From NCBI GenBank assembly GCA_009885795.1, contig VFKA01000035.1, positions 62,001 through 126,000 on the forward strand: a stretch of DNA of 64,000 bases, given 5' to 3'. The stretch is from Rhodospirillales bacterium. Its GTDB lineage: Bacteria; Pseudomonadota; Alphaproteobacteria; Dongiales; Dongiaceae. The notes under the pieces are model-generated. The model ran no database searches. It saw only the letters and a program-made list of their open reading frames with translations, and was not told the DNA's origin. The first letter of the stretch is position 1. Each line of letters opens with the position of its first letter. Positions 44,968 through 53,068 of this stretch are shown here, in pieces. A program made the translations under genes and the position numbers.

Positions 44968-45781
44968 CGCCAGCCTTCGCGGAAAGGAAATGGGCAAGGC
45001 GCGTCGAGGTGCCCTCGCCGAGATAGACATCGACCACGGTGCGATCCCGAATCATGCCCGCGGCGGACCCCTCATAGATCTTCTCGCCATGGTGCAGGAT
45101 CATGACCCGTGTCGACAATTGGACGAGAAAACGCATCACGTGCTCGATGATGATGAGCGTGACACCCAGCGCCGGCAGCCGCCCGACGATGGCGACGATG
45201 TCCGCGATCTCCTCGGGGTTGAGACCGCCGACCGGTTCGTCCATCAGCAACAGCCGCGGCTCGCTCGCGAGCGCGCTCGCGATCATCAGCCGCTTGCGGT
45301 CCAGCACCGGCAGATGGCGGCAAGCAACATGGCGCTTGTCGGCCATGCCGACCACCTCCAGGGACTGGTCGGCCCGGTCCATGCTTTCGCGGCTGAAGCG
45401 CAGGCCCGGAATCACGCGATTGGTGGCACCGAAATAATTGGCCAGGATCACGTTCTCGCGCGCGCTCAGGGTATCGAATCCGGCATTCATCTGAAACACG
45501 CGGGCGATGCCGCGGTGGCAAATGCGCTCCGGCGTCCAGCCGGTGATTGGTTCACCGTCGAAGACGATCTCGCCCGAATCGGCCGCGTTAAAGCCCGAGA
45601 TCATTTCGAACAGCGTGGTCTTGCCGGCCCCGTTCGGGCCGCCGATCCCCAGCACCTCGCCGGGGCTTACGTCGAAGCCGAGGTCGCGGACCGCCGCCAG
45701 CGCGCCGAAATACTTGCTGACATTTCGGCAGGCTAGCAGCGGTCCGCGGATCCCATCGCCGGATGCTACGCCTTGATCCAC
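44942..45781 (-). CDS. livG: ABC transporter ATP-binding protein, LivG type, unusual signature
   Basis: A 279-residue ATPase of the LivG family. Walker A is GGPNGAGKTT, the MNAGFDTLSARENVILANYFG Q-loop region is clear, Walker B is RLLLMDEPVGGLNPEE and the switch His is in IIIEHVMRFL. The ABC signature reads LPVLDRKRLMIASALA instead of the usual LPYGxQRRLEIARALA, so the canonical Gly-Gln pair is lost. It may still function beside LivF. The ATG at 45781 overlaps the binding-protein gene by 16 bp. Confidence 0.92.
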   Translation of the reverse strand: MDQGVASGDGIRGPLLACRNVSKYFGALAAVRDLGFDVSPGEVLGIGGPNGAGKTTLFEMISGFNAADSGEIVFDGEPITGWTPERICHRGIARVFQMNAGFDTLSARENVILANYFGATNRVIPGLRFSRESMDRADQSLEVVGMADKRHVACRHLPVLDRKRLMIASALASEPRLLLMDEPVGGLNPEEIADIVAIVGRLPALGVTLIIIEHVMRFLVQLSTRVMILHHGEKIYEGSAAGMIRDRTVVDVYLGEGTSTRLAHFLSAKAGDAGPAASA

Positions 45782-47133
45782 GGCGGCATCTTGAAGGTCG
45801 CCGTCTCATAGGGCGACGGCGCGATCAGGCCGGGCACCTTCGTGTGGTCCTCGATCTGCAGGTATTGATGCGGCATGCCCAGCGACGGATCGTTGGTCGC
45901 GTCCGGGTAGGGCGTTGCCGCCTGTTCCGGGATGAACCAGCGCGTCGTGCCGAGGGTGCCGCGGTAGATCATGTTGCGCAGCCGCGACGCCACCTTGCGA
46001 TTTTGCGCTTCCTCGCCCGGCCCGCCGGTGCCGCCGGCAAGCGCGCCGGCGATGGCCCAATAACTGCAAGAATCATAGGGCTGCGCGGCCACCAGCGGGC
46101 TGGCCGAGGCGCCGTACTTCTCCTTGTAGCGATTGTTGTAGGCGTTGCCGAACTCGTCTTGCAGCGACGCGACGACGGTCGAATAGAGCACGCCGTTCAC
46201 CGCTTCCTTGCCGATCTCGCGGAAGGCGGCCAGCGACGGGCCGTACTGCATATAGACCAGGCTGTCGGTCGGTTGCGGCACGAACTGGATCATGAATTGC
46301 GCCAAATCCTGCGGCACCCAATGCGTCACGGCGATCACGGCCGGCGGGTCTTCGCGGATCTTGGCCAGGGTCGGGCCCCACTCCGAGATCGGCACGACCA
46401 CGGTCTCGAACAGGCTGGTTTTCCAGCCGTACTTCTCGGCGTTGTCGCGAATGGCGCCGGCGATGACGACGCTGTAGTTCTGCGAGCCGGTGACGATAGC
46501 GATCTTGTCATTGGGCCGGGTCCACAGGCCCTTCTCGCCCAGGCCATTCAGGAATTTCAGCAGGCCCTCGCCGTACCAGTACTCCGCCGGGTCGCCCATG
46601 AAGATGCCGAAATAACGCTCGGCGTTGTTCTTGACGGTGTCGTGGTGGACGATGTCGGTGTTGTGGTGGATGTAGAGAATGCCCGCATCGGCCACGGTAT
46701 CGTACTCGGCGCAGACGGCGCCGGTGTTGTAGCCGTTGATGATGGCATGAACGCCGTGGCGGTCGATCAGGCGCTGGATGGCCGGGATCAGATTGTCGGC
46801 GCCCTGTTCCTTGGTGTCCTCGAACACCGGTTCCAGCGGCCGGCCGAGAATGCCGCCCATGGCGTTGATGTCCTCGCAGGCGAACTCCAGGCCGCGCTGG
46901 AACTCGATGCCGTCGGCCGCGGCCCAACCGGTGATGGGCACCGCGCCGCCGACCTTGATCGGCTCGCCCTGGGCCTTGGCGCCGTCGTTGATCGACGCCA
47001 GCAGCGCGGCCGATCCGGCCAATCCGCCGACGCCCATGGCCGCCGCCTTGCCGAAGAACCGCCGGCGTCCGGCGTTTTCCAGCGTCTCGCGCGCGATATC
47101 GCTGGGTGTTCTGATTTTTCCCGCCATCGTCAT
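45766..47133 (-). CDS. ABC transporter substrate-binding protein (LivK/amide-type)
   Basis: Periplasmic binding protein of 455 residues. The N-terminus has a twin-arginine-type signal (RRRFFGKAAAMGVGGLAGSAALLA) and cleavage is likely after AKA. The mature part has the Peripla_BP_6 pattern: IKVGGAVPITGWAAADGIEFQRGLEFA, GGILGRPLEPVFEDTKEQGADN, VHAIINGYNTGAVCAEYDTV. It resembles urea/amide-binding rather than leucine-binding proteins. It is placed between the DMF-amidohydrolase gene and the ATPases, so an amide ligand is inferred. ATG at 47133; a second ATG at 47127 is equally good. Confidence 0.92.
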   Translation of the reverse strand: MTMAGKIRTPSDIARETLENAGRRRFFGKAAAMGVGGLAGSAALLASINDGAKAQGEPIKVGGAVPITGWAAADGIEFQRGLEFACEDINAMGGILGRPLEPVFEDTKEQGADNLIPAIQRLIDRHGVHAIINGYNTGAVCAEYDTVADAGILYIHHNTDIVHHDTVKNNAERYFGIFMGDPAEYWYGEGLLKFLNGLGEKGLWTRPNDKIAIVTGSQNYSVVIAGAIRDNAEKYGWKTSLFETVVVPISEWGPTLAKIREDPPAVIAVTHWVPQDLAQFMIQFVPQPTDSLVYMQYGPSLAAFREIGKEAVNGVLYSTVVASLQDEFGNAYNNRYKEKYGASASPLVAAQPYDSCSYWAIAGALAGGTGGPGEEAQNRKVASRLRNMIYRGTLGTTRWFIPEQAATPYPDATNDPSLGMPHQYLQIEDHTKVPGLIAPSPYETATFKMPPWIKA

Positions 47134-47198
47134 TCCTCCCCTTACCTATGGCATTGCGCCTGTCCGGGATGGGCAGGCGCGGCGAAAGAGTCTTTAGG

Positions 47199-49451
47199 CT
47201 AGAACGGTTTTTCGTCCACGAATCGCTTCAGCACGTTGTCGGTGATCTTGGAAACGTTATTCTTATAGTTGTTGTGCGACAGGCTGCCGGACCAGGCGAT
47301 CGAGCTTGAAGAAAAGACCGCGCCGCCGCCCGCAAGCTCGTAGAACACCATGTCGGCCCTCACCAAGGGGCTCTGCGAACCGGTGGCCGCCGGGTAGTTG
47401 ATCAGAAGCTCCTCGCAGACCACCATATAGATGTCGGTGTGCCCTTCGGATGAGGCCAGCACCAACGCATGGGGCGGCGTGCCCAGCAGCCGGTCGGCGC
47501 GGTCGAGCTCCAGCCCCGCCGCGCCGCCGCCGATGAGGCCGAAATCGCCGATGATCTCGTCCTTGCCGACACCCTCGAAGATGAATTTGGCGCGTGGATT
47601 GAAGCTGTCCGGCTGGCGCTTGAAATAGGACGAAATGTCGAAGCCCTGGGCCGAGAAGCCGGTTCCGGCCACCATCTGCGGCGGCTTGCCCTGGCGCCGC
47701 CACAGCCCGCCATACTCGCCGGTGAAGCTATGATAGTACTCGCCCGGTTCGGCGGCCCAGGCGCGAATGCCGCCCTCGCCGCGGCGAACCTCCATCATGC
47801 CCGGCTTCTCCGGATGGAAGGCGACGCGCCAGTACCAACCATTGGCGCCCATGTACATGAGCCGGCCACCCTGGCGCTTCCAGGCGTCGAGCGCGTCCCA
47901 AGCCGGCTTCGACCAGTATTCGGGATGAGACCCGGTGAGGATCGCCTTATAGGGGGCGATACGGGCGAACCCCTCATGGTGCAGATCCTCGTCGGTGACA
48001 ACGTCGAATTCATAGCCCATGGCCTCGAGCCAATCGGCGATGTGGCCGTCGGCATTGAACTGCCACAAGGACGATCCGGCGCCGCCCAGCCATGACGCGT
48101 ATTTCGGCCGCATGTTGAGGATCGGCCGCAGCCGCGACGAGTAGCAGACTCCGCTGCCATCCGAATGGGTGTCGTAATTCGACGCGCCGTACTCGCGATG
48201 CTCGTTCAAGAACACGTCATGGGGATAGAGCACGGCGAGTTGGCCGGTCAGCATCTCGGCCAGCGTGGCGTTGGTCGGCATGTGCTCGTTGGCGTAGGCC
48301 ATGTAGCTTGCGGTCGGCATCAGGAAACAGATCTTGGCGCCGGCCTTGCCCAGCGGCGGCTTCACGCAAAACGGCATGAAGTCCTCGTCCGTCTCGGTAT
48401 AGACGCGCACCGCATAGACGCCGCTCTTCTGGTTGGCCGGTACCGTGAACTCGAAATCGACGTCCCAGCCGGCGTCGTAAAGATCGTCGTCGTGGAAATG
48501 GATCGCGCCATACTGACGAGGCGCGTGTTTCCAGTCCATTTCCTTGCCGGTCCAGTTGTGGCCCTTCATGGCCCGCGCCGGCATGTTGACGATCTCGCCA
48601 TGCAGCCGGTTCGGCGACATGTCGCTCACCTTCACCGACATGATGTCGCGCGAGAAATCCCAGTCCCCGACGATGGCCGTCGCCAGATCGCTCGGGACCA
48701 GCGCGGCATGGAGATTCTCCAGCTCTAGCCGCGACAGCGCCCGGTTGGCCAGCTTGGGTCTCTCGATCTTGCCGTTATAATGACCGGCGCACGCCAGGCG
48801 GCCGCCGGAATCGTCCTTGGCGTGTGCCGCCATGACCAGGGGACCGTCGGGCCTGGCGACCGATTTCAGCTTCGAAACGCCCTTGGCGTGCGCGGTCGAA
48901 TCGATCTTGGCGTATTGCTCCATCGGCTCCTGATAGACGTGCACCTGCTTGCTGGCGGCGTCATAGGTGGCGCCGACGAAGTACCACTCGCGCCCGACCA
49001 GGGCCTTGCCCGTGCCGAACTCCTCGGTCTTGCCCGAGCCGTCGCCGAGCACGAACGCGACCCCCTTATTGCCGTCGACGACCAATTGGAAGCCGCCCTT
49101 CGACCTCTCCGACCACTTGCTCAGCAGCGATTGCCGGCCCTTGTCCGGCGTGGTCGGCCAGATCAGCGCCGAGACGCTGAAACTCGACAGATCGTGAAAC
49201 AGCGGGCTGTCCGGAATCGCGACATAGGAGCCGGCATGGATCTCCTGCTTGCGGCCGGGAAAGGTCTTGGCCAGCGCCGGCGCCTTGATCTTCTCTTCCT
49301 TGTAGCCCGGCCCGGCCGGATTGGTGTCGCCGTGGATAATGCGGACGAACTCGGCGCGATAGGACTTGGCGCCGGTGCAGCTCACCATGAACTTGATCGC
49401 CTCGCCGGGTGTCGCGCTGATCTTGTCGCTGTAGCCGACAATGGTCTTCAT
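47199..49451 (-). CDS. dmfA2: N,N-dimethylformamidase-like amidohydrolase, large subunit
   Basis: A 750-residue protein, close to the ~760 residues of the Paracoccus DMFase large subunit. Residues ~75-270 form a LamG/jelly-roll-like insert (FSVSALIWPTTPDKGRQSLL). The C-terminal half is the amidohydrolase-like domain. Candidate iron ligands by position and context are a Tyr in ASYMAYANEH (Y383/Y386), a Tyr in SNYDTHSDGSG (Y426) and Glu511 in TGSHPEYWS, comparable to the two Tyr and one Glu known for DMFase. The enzyme would split DMF or another small amide to amine plus carboxylate. The small-subunit gene lies immediately upstream and an amide-type importer downstream. Confidence 0.88.
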   Translation of the reverse strand: MKTIVGYSDKISATPGEAIKFMVSCTGAKSYRAEFVRIIHGDTNPAGPGYKEEKIKAPALAKTFPGRKQEIHAGSYVAIPDSPLFHDLSSFSVSALIWPTTPDKGRQSLLSKWSERSKGGFQLVVDGNKGVAFVLGDGSGKTEEFGTGKALVGREWYFVGATYDAASKQVHVYQEPMEQYAKIDSTAHAKGVSKLKSVARPDGPLVMAAHAKDDSGGRLACAGHYNGKIERPKLANRALSRLELENLHAALVPSDLATAIVGDWDFSRDIMSVKVSDMSPNRLHGEIVNMPARAMKGHNWTGKEMDWKHAPRQYGAIHFHDDDLYDAGWDVDFEFTVPANQKSGVYAVRVYTETDEDFMPFCVKPPLGKAGAKICFLMPTASYMAYANEHMPTNATLAEMLTGQLAVLYPHDVFLNEHREYGASNYDTHSDGSGVCYSSRLRPILNMRPKYASWLGGAGSSLWQFNADGHIADWLEAMGYEFDVVTDEDLHHEGFARIAPYKAILTGSHPEYWSKPAWDALDAWKRQGGRLMYMGANGWYWRVAFHPEKPGMMEVRRGEGGIRAWAAEPGEYYHSFTGEYGGLWRRQGKPPQMVAGTGFSAQGFDISSYFKRQPDSFNPRAKFIFEGVGKDEIIGDFGLIGGGAAGLELDRADRLLGTPPHALVLASSEGHTDIYMVVCEELLINYPAATGSQSPLVRADMVFYELAGGGAVFSSSSIAWSGSLSHNNYKNNVSKITDNVLKRFVDEKPF

Positions 49452-49500
49452 GTGATTGCCCCCTGGAAATCGTTGTCCGGACGTTCCCCGCGGGAACCCG

Positions 49501-49800
49501 TCAGTCGCGCAATTCCTTGCCGGTGTACTTCTTCCAGCGCAGCTTGAAGACGAAGCGCTCGGCCTCGTCGATGTCCGTAAACACGTGGTTGGTCATCCGG
49601 ACCTTCTCGCCGCGCACGCCCGTCAGCTGGCTCAGAACCCAGCGTTTGTGCGGTTCGGTGCAGACGAGGACATACTTGTCCTTCATCGCTTCGCCACGGA
49701 ACAGGTTCAGCACCTTCTGCAGTTCCGCGCTGTGCTTGCCGATCGGCTGGGCGTTGAATTCCTTCGCCAAGTGCAGGGCTTTGGGATCGAACTGGTACAT
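49501..49800 (-). CDS. dmfA1: N,N-dimethylformamidase-like small subunit
   Basis: A 99-residue protein that aligns in pattern with the DMFase small subunit: a helical start, then HSAELQKVLNLFRGEAMKDKYVLV and the VFTDIDEAERFVFKLRWKK tail. It is shorter than the ~130-residue Paracoccus subunit, lacking part of the N-terminus. Position supports it: it begins the operon, 49 bp upstream of the large subunit. The name rests on this weak similarity plus context, so the level is moderate. It is the first gene of the seven-gene operon. Confidence 0.75.
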   Translation of the reverse strand: MYQFDPKALHLAKEFNAQPIGKHSAELQKVLNLFRGEAMKDKYVLVCTEPHKRWVLSQLTGVRGEKVRMTNHVFTDIDEAERFVFKLRWKKYTGKELRD

Positions 49801-50021
49801 GTGCCTTTCTCCCGGATCCGGCTGGTTGGGCCGTCGATGATTCCTTACGCGGCGGCCGGCGGCAAGGCCTATTGTTCGCGGTCAAAGGTGACAGCGCGCC
49901 GATGATCCGACTGTGCGGCGCCGTGTCACCCGTTGACTTGACCCCGGGCGGTTGCAACTTGACAACTGGGCCGGCCTCGCCCGCCGATTGAATTACCGGC
50001 GCCCGGCGCTATCCTGCCCCG
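49801..50021. promoter_or_regulatory. Divergent region between amide operon and glycosyltransferase
   Basis: A 221-bp intergenic region that must hold the promoter of the minus-strand amide operon and that of the glycosyltransferase. It contains GGTGACAGCGC at 49887 and CGTGTCACC at 49922 as an imperfect inverted repeat. From 49995 it contains the 53-bp block repeated at 41483. No regulator gene is adjacent. Confidence 0.45.
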
Positions 50022-50047
50022 ATGCGGATCCTCTTCTACGCGTCCAA
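49995..50047 (+). repeat. 53-bp direct repeat, right copy (covers glycosyltransferase start)
   Basis: Near-identical (49/53) to 41483-41535. It spans 27 bp upstream of the ATG and the first 26 bases of the intact glycosyltransferase gene. The pair delimits an 8.5-kb segment holding BrnTA, the IS481 fragment and the amide-catabolism operon. Confidence 0.8.
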
Positions 50048-51107
50048 CGGCTACGGGCTCGGCCACCTGATGCGCACGCTTGGCATCGCCCGGGCGCTGC
50101 AAAAGCTTGAACCCTCCGCGCGCATCCTCTTCCTCACGAATTCGGAGGCCGCGCACCTCGCCTGGAAAGAGGGGTTCCCGACCCTCAAGCTCACCTCCCA
50201 CCTCCCCGATACGGAAGAGGAGCCCTATCGCATCGTCTTGCGCGAGGTCAATCGCGGCGCGGTCCGCTCCGCCGTGACGGTCTTCGATCCGGCGGTGATC
50301 GCGATCGACTACTTCCCGTTGGGACAGATGGACGAACTGACGCCGATCCGCGATCACGGGTCGAAGAAGGCCCTGATCTCGAGGGAAACGAACCCGGCCT
50401 ATGAAAACGCCGAACTAAGAAAGAAAAAGATCGAAGAGATTTGCGATCTCGTGATCGTGCCGCATCGACACGACGAAGGGGCCACCGTGCCGGCGGTGTC
50501 GATGCCGATCCACTATGTGGGGCCCATCCTGATCCGCTCGCGCGACGAGGCGATGAGCCGCGAGCAGGCGCGCCAAGCGCTGGGCCTGCCGGCCACGGGC
50601 TTTCTTGTTTATGTCGGTTTTGGCGGCGGCGGCAGGCGCGACATCGATCCGGTCAGGGCCTGGATCCTCGCGCAGACGCGTCATTTTCCCGACTGGACAT
50701 TTGCATTCGCCAGCCCGCCGCTCTTTCGCGGCGAGCCGCTGGGGCCTTCGACCCCGAACGTGATGGAGTTCGCTTACGCCCCGCTCGCCGAATGCTGGCA
50801 GGCCTTCGATCTCGCGATCTCGTCGCTCAGTTTCAACAGCACCATGGAATTGCTGCACCATGGCATTCCGGCCGTCTTCGTCGAATTGCCCGAGAAAGCC
50901 GACGATTGGGGCCGACGCGCCAGGATGATCGCCAACGCCGGGGCGGGCCTGGTCGTCAGGCGCGGCGACACGGCCGGCCTGAACGCGGCGCTTGGCCGGA
51001 TGAGCGAACCGGCCCGCCGGGCGATGTCCCGCGCGGGCGCTGCCTTGGTGCCCGAGAACGGCGCCGAACGCGCGGCGCGTCTCCTCATCGATCTAGCAGC
51101 GCAATAG
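50022..51107 (+). CDS. Glycosyltransferase, GT-B fold, COG4671/MurG-like
   Basis: A 361-residue predicted glycosyltransferase. The N-terminus MRILFYASNGYGLGHLMRTLGIARAL has the GLGH loop shared with the two paralogues in the glycan array (11017, 15316). The C-terminal domain has FLVYVGFGGGGRRDIDPV and AFDLAISSLSFNSTMELLHHGIPAVFVELP, the donor-binding region. It stands alone, closed by a strong terminator at 51112. Its 5' end is duplicated at 41483. Substrates are unknown. Confidence 0.87.
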   Translation: MRILFYASNGYGLGHLMRTLGIARALQKLEPSARILFLTNSEAAHLAWKEGFPTLKLTSHLPDTEEEPYRIVLREVNRGAVRSAVTVFDPAVIAIDYFPLGQMDELTPIRDHGSKKALISRETNPAYENAELRKKKIEEICDLVIVPHRHDEGATVPAVSMPIHYVGPILIRSRDEAMSREQARQALGLPATGFLVYVGFGGGGRRDIDPVRAWILAQTRHFPDWTFAFASPPLFRGEPLGPSTPNVMEFAYAPLAECWQAFDLAISSLSFNSTMELLHHGIPAVFVELPEKADDWGRRARMIANAGAGLVVRRGDTAGLNAALGRMSEPARRAMSRAGAALVPENGAERAARLLIDLAAQ

Positions 51108-51111
51108 TATT

Positions 51112-51136
51112 GGCGGCGTTTCGACCGCCGCCTTTT
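51112..51136 (+). terminator. Intrinsic terminator after the glycosyltransferase
   Basis: Perfect 7-bp GC stem GGCGGCG / CGCCGCC with a 7-nt loop, followed directly by TTTT, 4 bp after the stop codon. It is a good Rho-independent terminator. Confidence 0.8.
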
Positions 51137-51355
51137 GCGGCGCCGGCGTGGGGCGTTTGACGGCCATGCAGTCGAAGAGAAACGACGGGAGAGATGCGCC
51201 TCGATGACGGAAAACATGGCCACCGGCAGCCGTTACCGCCTCCCGGATTGCCACAGGGAGCCAAAATGCCTACTGTGACGCGTGGAACTGGGGTTCATAA
51301 GGGGAATGTCGGTTAGGTCATGCCGGGTCATTCAAGCCCAACCGAAGGGGCGAGA

Positions 51356-52009
51356 ATGACGGCAAGGCGCGGTCGCTGCACGGTCGCGGCGTGGCACCGA
51401 GCCGGCGCGCGCATGTCACTGGGCCTTGCCCTTTCCCTTGTTCTCGCCCTGGCGGGCCAACCGCGGCAGGCGCGGGCCGCGGACTCTTGGTGGGACGATG
51501 GCTGGGCGGTAACCGGATTTGCCGGCGTGCTCAGCGTCGAGGAGTCGAGCGACATCTGGTTGCATGGCAATTTCGAACTCGCTGACGACACGCTCGTCGG
51601 CGTCGGACTATCGAAGCGCCTGTTTAGCTTGGGTCGCTATCTCGATTTCGAGATCGAGTTTCAGGCGGTCAAGCATTTCGGCGACCAGGATAACTTCGAG
51701 TTCAATTTGCCATTGATCGCTCGCTGGAATGTCTTTCCTTGGGACAGCTTCATCGACACGTCGTTGGCGCTAGGCGACGGAGTGTCCCTGGCAACGGAGA
51801 CGCCGGATCTCGAGAAGAAGCGCTATGGCGACGATAAGTCGAGCGCCGTGCTCAATTTCGTGTTGGTCGAGCTAACTCTCGCCCTGCCGGAACATCCGAG
51901 CATCGAATTCGTTTCTCGGATGCAGCACCGCTCCGGTGTCTTCGGCCTCATCGGCGACACCGGCGAAGCCTCGACGGCCTTCGCCTGGGGTCTCAGATAC
52001 CGATTCTAG
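51356..52009 (+). CDS. Outer-membrane beta-barrel-like protein of unknown function
   Basis: About 217 residues with an N-terminal signal peptide (basic start, then SLGLALSLVLALAGQ, ending QARAAD). The mature part has alternating strands (FELADDTLVGVGLSKRLF, YLDFEIEFQAVKHFG) and ends in LRYRF, a C-terminal aromatic typical of barrel insertion. I do not recognise a named family. In-frame ATGs at 51320 and 51413 are also possible; 51356 gives the best leader. It stands alone; function unknown. Confidence 0.75.
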   Translation: MTARRGRCTVAAWHRAGARMSLGLALSLVLALAGQPRQARAADSWWDDGWAVTGFAGVLSVEESSDIWLHGNFELADDTLVGVGLSKRLFSLGRYLDFEIEFQAVKHFGDQDNFEFNLPLIARWNVFPWDSFIDTSLALGDGVSLATETPDLEKKRYGDDKSSAVLNFVLVELTLALPEHPSIEFVSRMQHRSGVFGLIGDTGEASTAFAWGLRYRF

Positions 52010-52326
52010 CCGTATTCATTCAAGAAGCGGCCGATCCGCGATCGCGTCCCCAGCCTTGCCGCCAAGTTTTCTCGAGCGATCTTGCGAATGGCGGTTGAAT
52101 CTAGCGGCCTGCTTATCCGAGAAATTCGCAGAGGAGTTTCAAGGGCAAGACACGAGCCGGCGGGCGGTTGCGGCAACAGACGATTGATCGACCTGAATAT
52201 CGAATAAACGTGCTCGAAATCCTTTTGGCAGGCCGGCCAAATGACCCGCCTTGCCATCCGCGGCGCTGACGATGCGGTGGATCTCGATCTAACAATCGAC
52301 AAGTTACTGAGATGGCGGATAAGCGT
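52010..52326. other. Gene-free 317-bp stretch
   Basis: Between the outer-membrane protein and msrA no convincing gene is seen. A minus-strand open frame of 98 codons (52006-52302) has no recognisable domain or good ribosome site. Composition is less GC-rich than average, so this may be decayed coding sequence. Confidence 0.4.
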
Positions 52327-52812
52327 CTAACGCGCCGCCGCCAGGTGACAGACCGGCGCCAGGCCGCGCTTCTCGAAATACTGCTGATGGTAGTCCTCGG
52401 CGAGGGTGTACTCGGCCGCGGCCACGATCTCGGTCGCGACCGGACGGCGGAACCGGCGCGCCGCCTCGAGCCTCGCCTTCGATGCCAGCGCCGCTTCGTG
52501 CTGTTCCGCCCCATGGGTGAAGATCGCGGAGCGGTACTGCGATCCCACGTCGGGGCCCTGCCGGTTCACCTGGGTCGGATCGTGGCATTCCCAGAACACG
52601 TCCAGAAGCCGGTCGTAGCCGACCTTCGCCGCGTCGTACTCGACCCGGACCGCCTCGGCATGGCCGGTCCGGCCCGAGCACACGGCGCGGTAGTCGGGGT
52701 TGGCCGTATGCCCGCCGATATAGCCGACGCTGGTCGCGGTGACGCCGGGCACCTGGCGAAAGGCGGACTCAACGCCCCAGAAACAGCCGGCGGCAAAGGT
52801 GGCGATGGCCAT
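52327..52812 (-). CDS. msrA: Peptide-methionine (S)-S-oxide reductase
   Basis: A 161-residue MsrA repairing oxidised methionine. The active-site GCFWG is at residues 9-13 (Cys10 nucleophile), followed by [21 protein letters not shown] and the catalytic-type Glu in the [24 protein letters not shown] block, all canonical. The C-terminal part [12 protein letters not shown] is present, so the protein is complete. It has no gene partner; no msrB is visible. Confidence 0.96.
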   Translation of the reverse strand: MAIATFAAGCFWGVESAFRQVPGVTATSVGYIGGHTANPDYRAVCSGRTGHAEAVRVEYDAAKVGYDRLLDVFWECHDPTQVNRQGPDVGSQYRSAIFTHGAEQHEAALASKARLEAARRFRRPVATEIVAAAEYTLAEDYHQQYFEKRGLAPVCHLAAAR

Positions 52813-52958
52813 GGATGGTCCTCCTCAAGAACTCGTTCTATGTAATGTAGGGTATCGACACGCCTTCGCAAATGGCGTTTCGCCATCGCAACCCGGCGAT
52901 GGCATGCCTCGTACATCGTTTCCGAGGATCGAATCATATGCTCAAATCCATCGCCGGA

Positions 52959-53024
52959 ACCACAGAGGCACAGAGGCACAGAGGCGCCTTCGGTCCTTGC
53001 TCTGTGCCTCTGTGTCTCTGTGGT
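52959..53024. repeat. Large inverted repeat built from CACAGAGG units
   Basis: The left arm ACCACAGAGGCACAGAGG.. (52959-52984) is complementary to ..CTCTGTGTCTCTGTGGT (52999-53024), with about 24 of 26 positions paired and a 14-nt loop. Each arm is itself a tandem of CACAGAGG-type units. It lies between msrA and the cyclase gene, which are both read on the minus strand, and could form a long cruciform or terminator-like hairpin. Confidence 0.75.
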
Positions 53025-53068
53025 GAATCCTTGCTCGGGGACATGAGAGGTTTCATGGAATCGATCTA

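Noticed and set aside
52006-52302. A 98-codon minus-strand frame as a gene
   Set aside because: No ribosome site, no recognisable motif and overlap with the end of the outer-membrane protein gene.
52959-53024. CRISPR array made of CACAGAGG repeats
   Set aside because: Units are 8-9 bp without spacers, and they form one inverted repeat; no cas genes are present.
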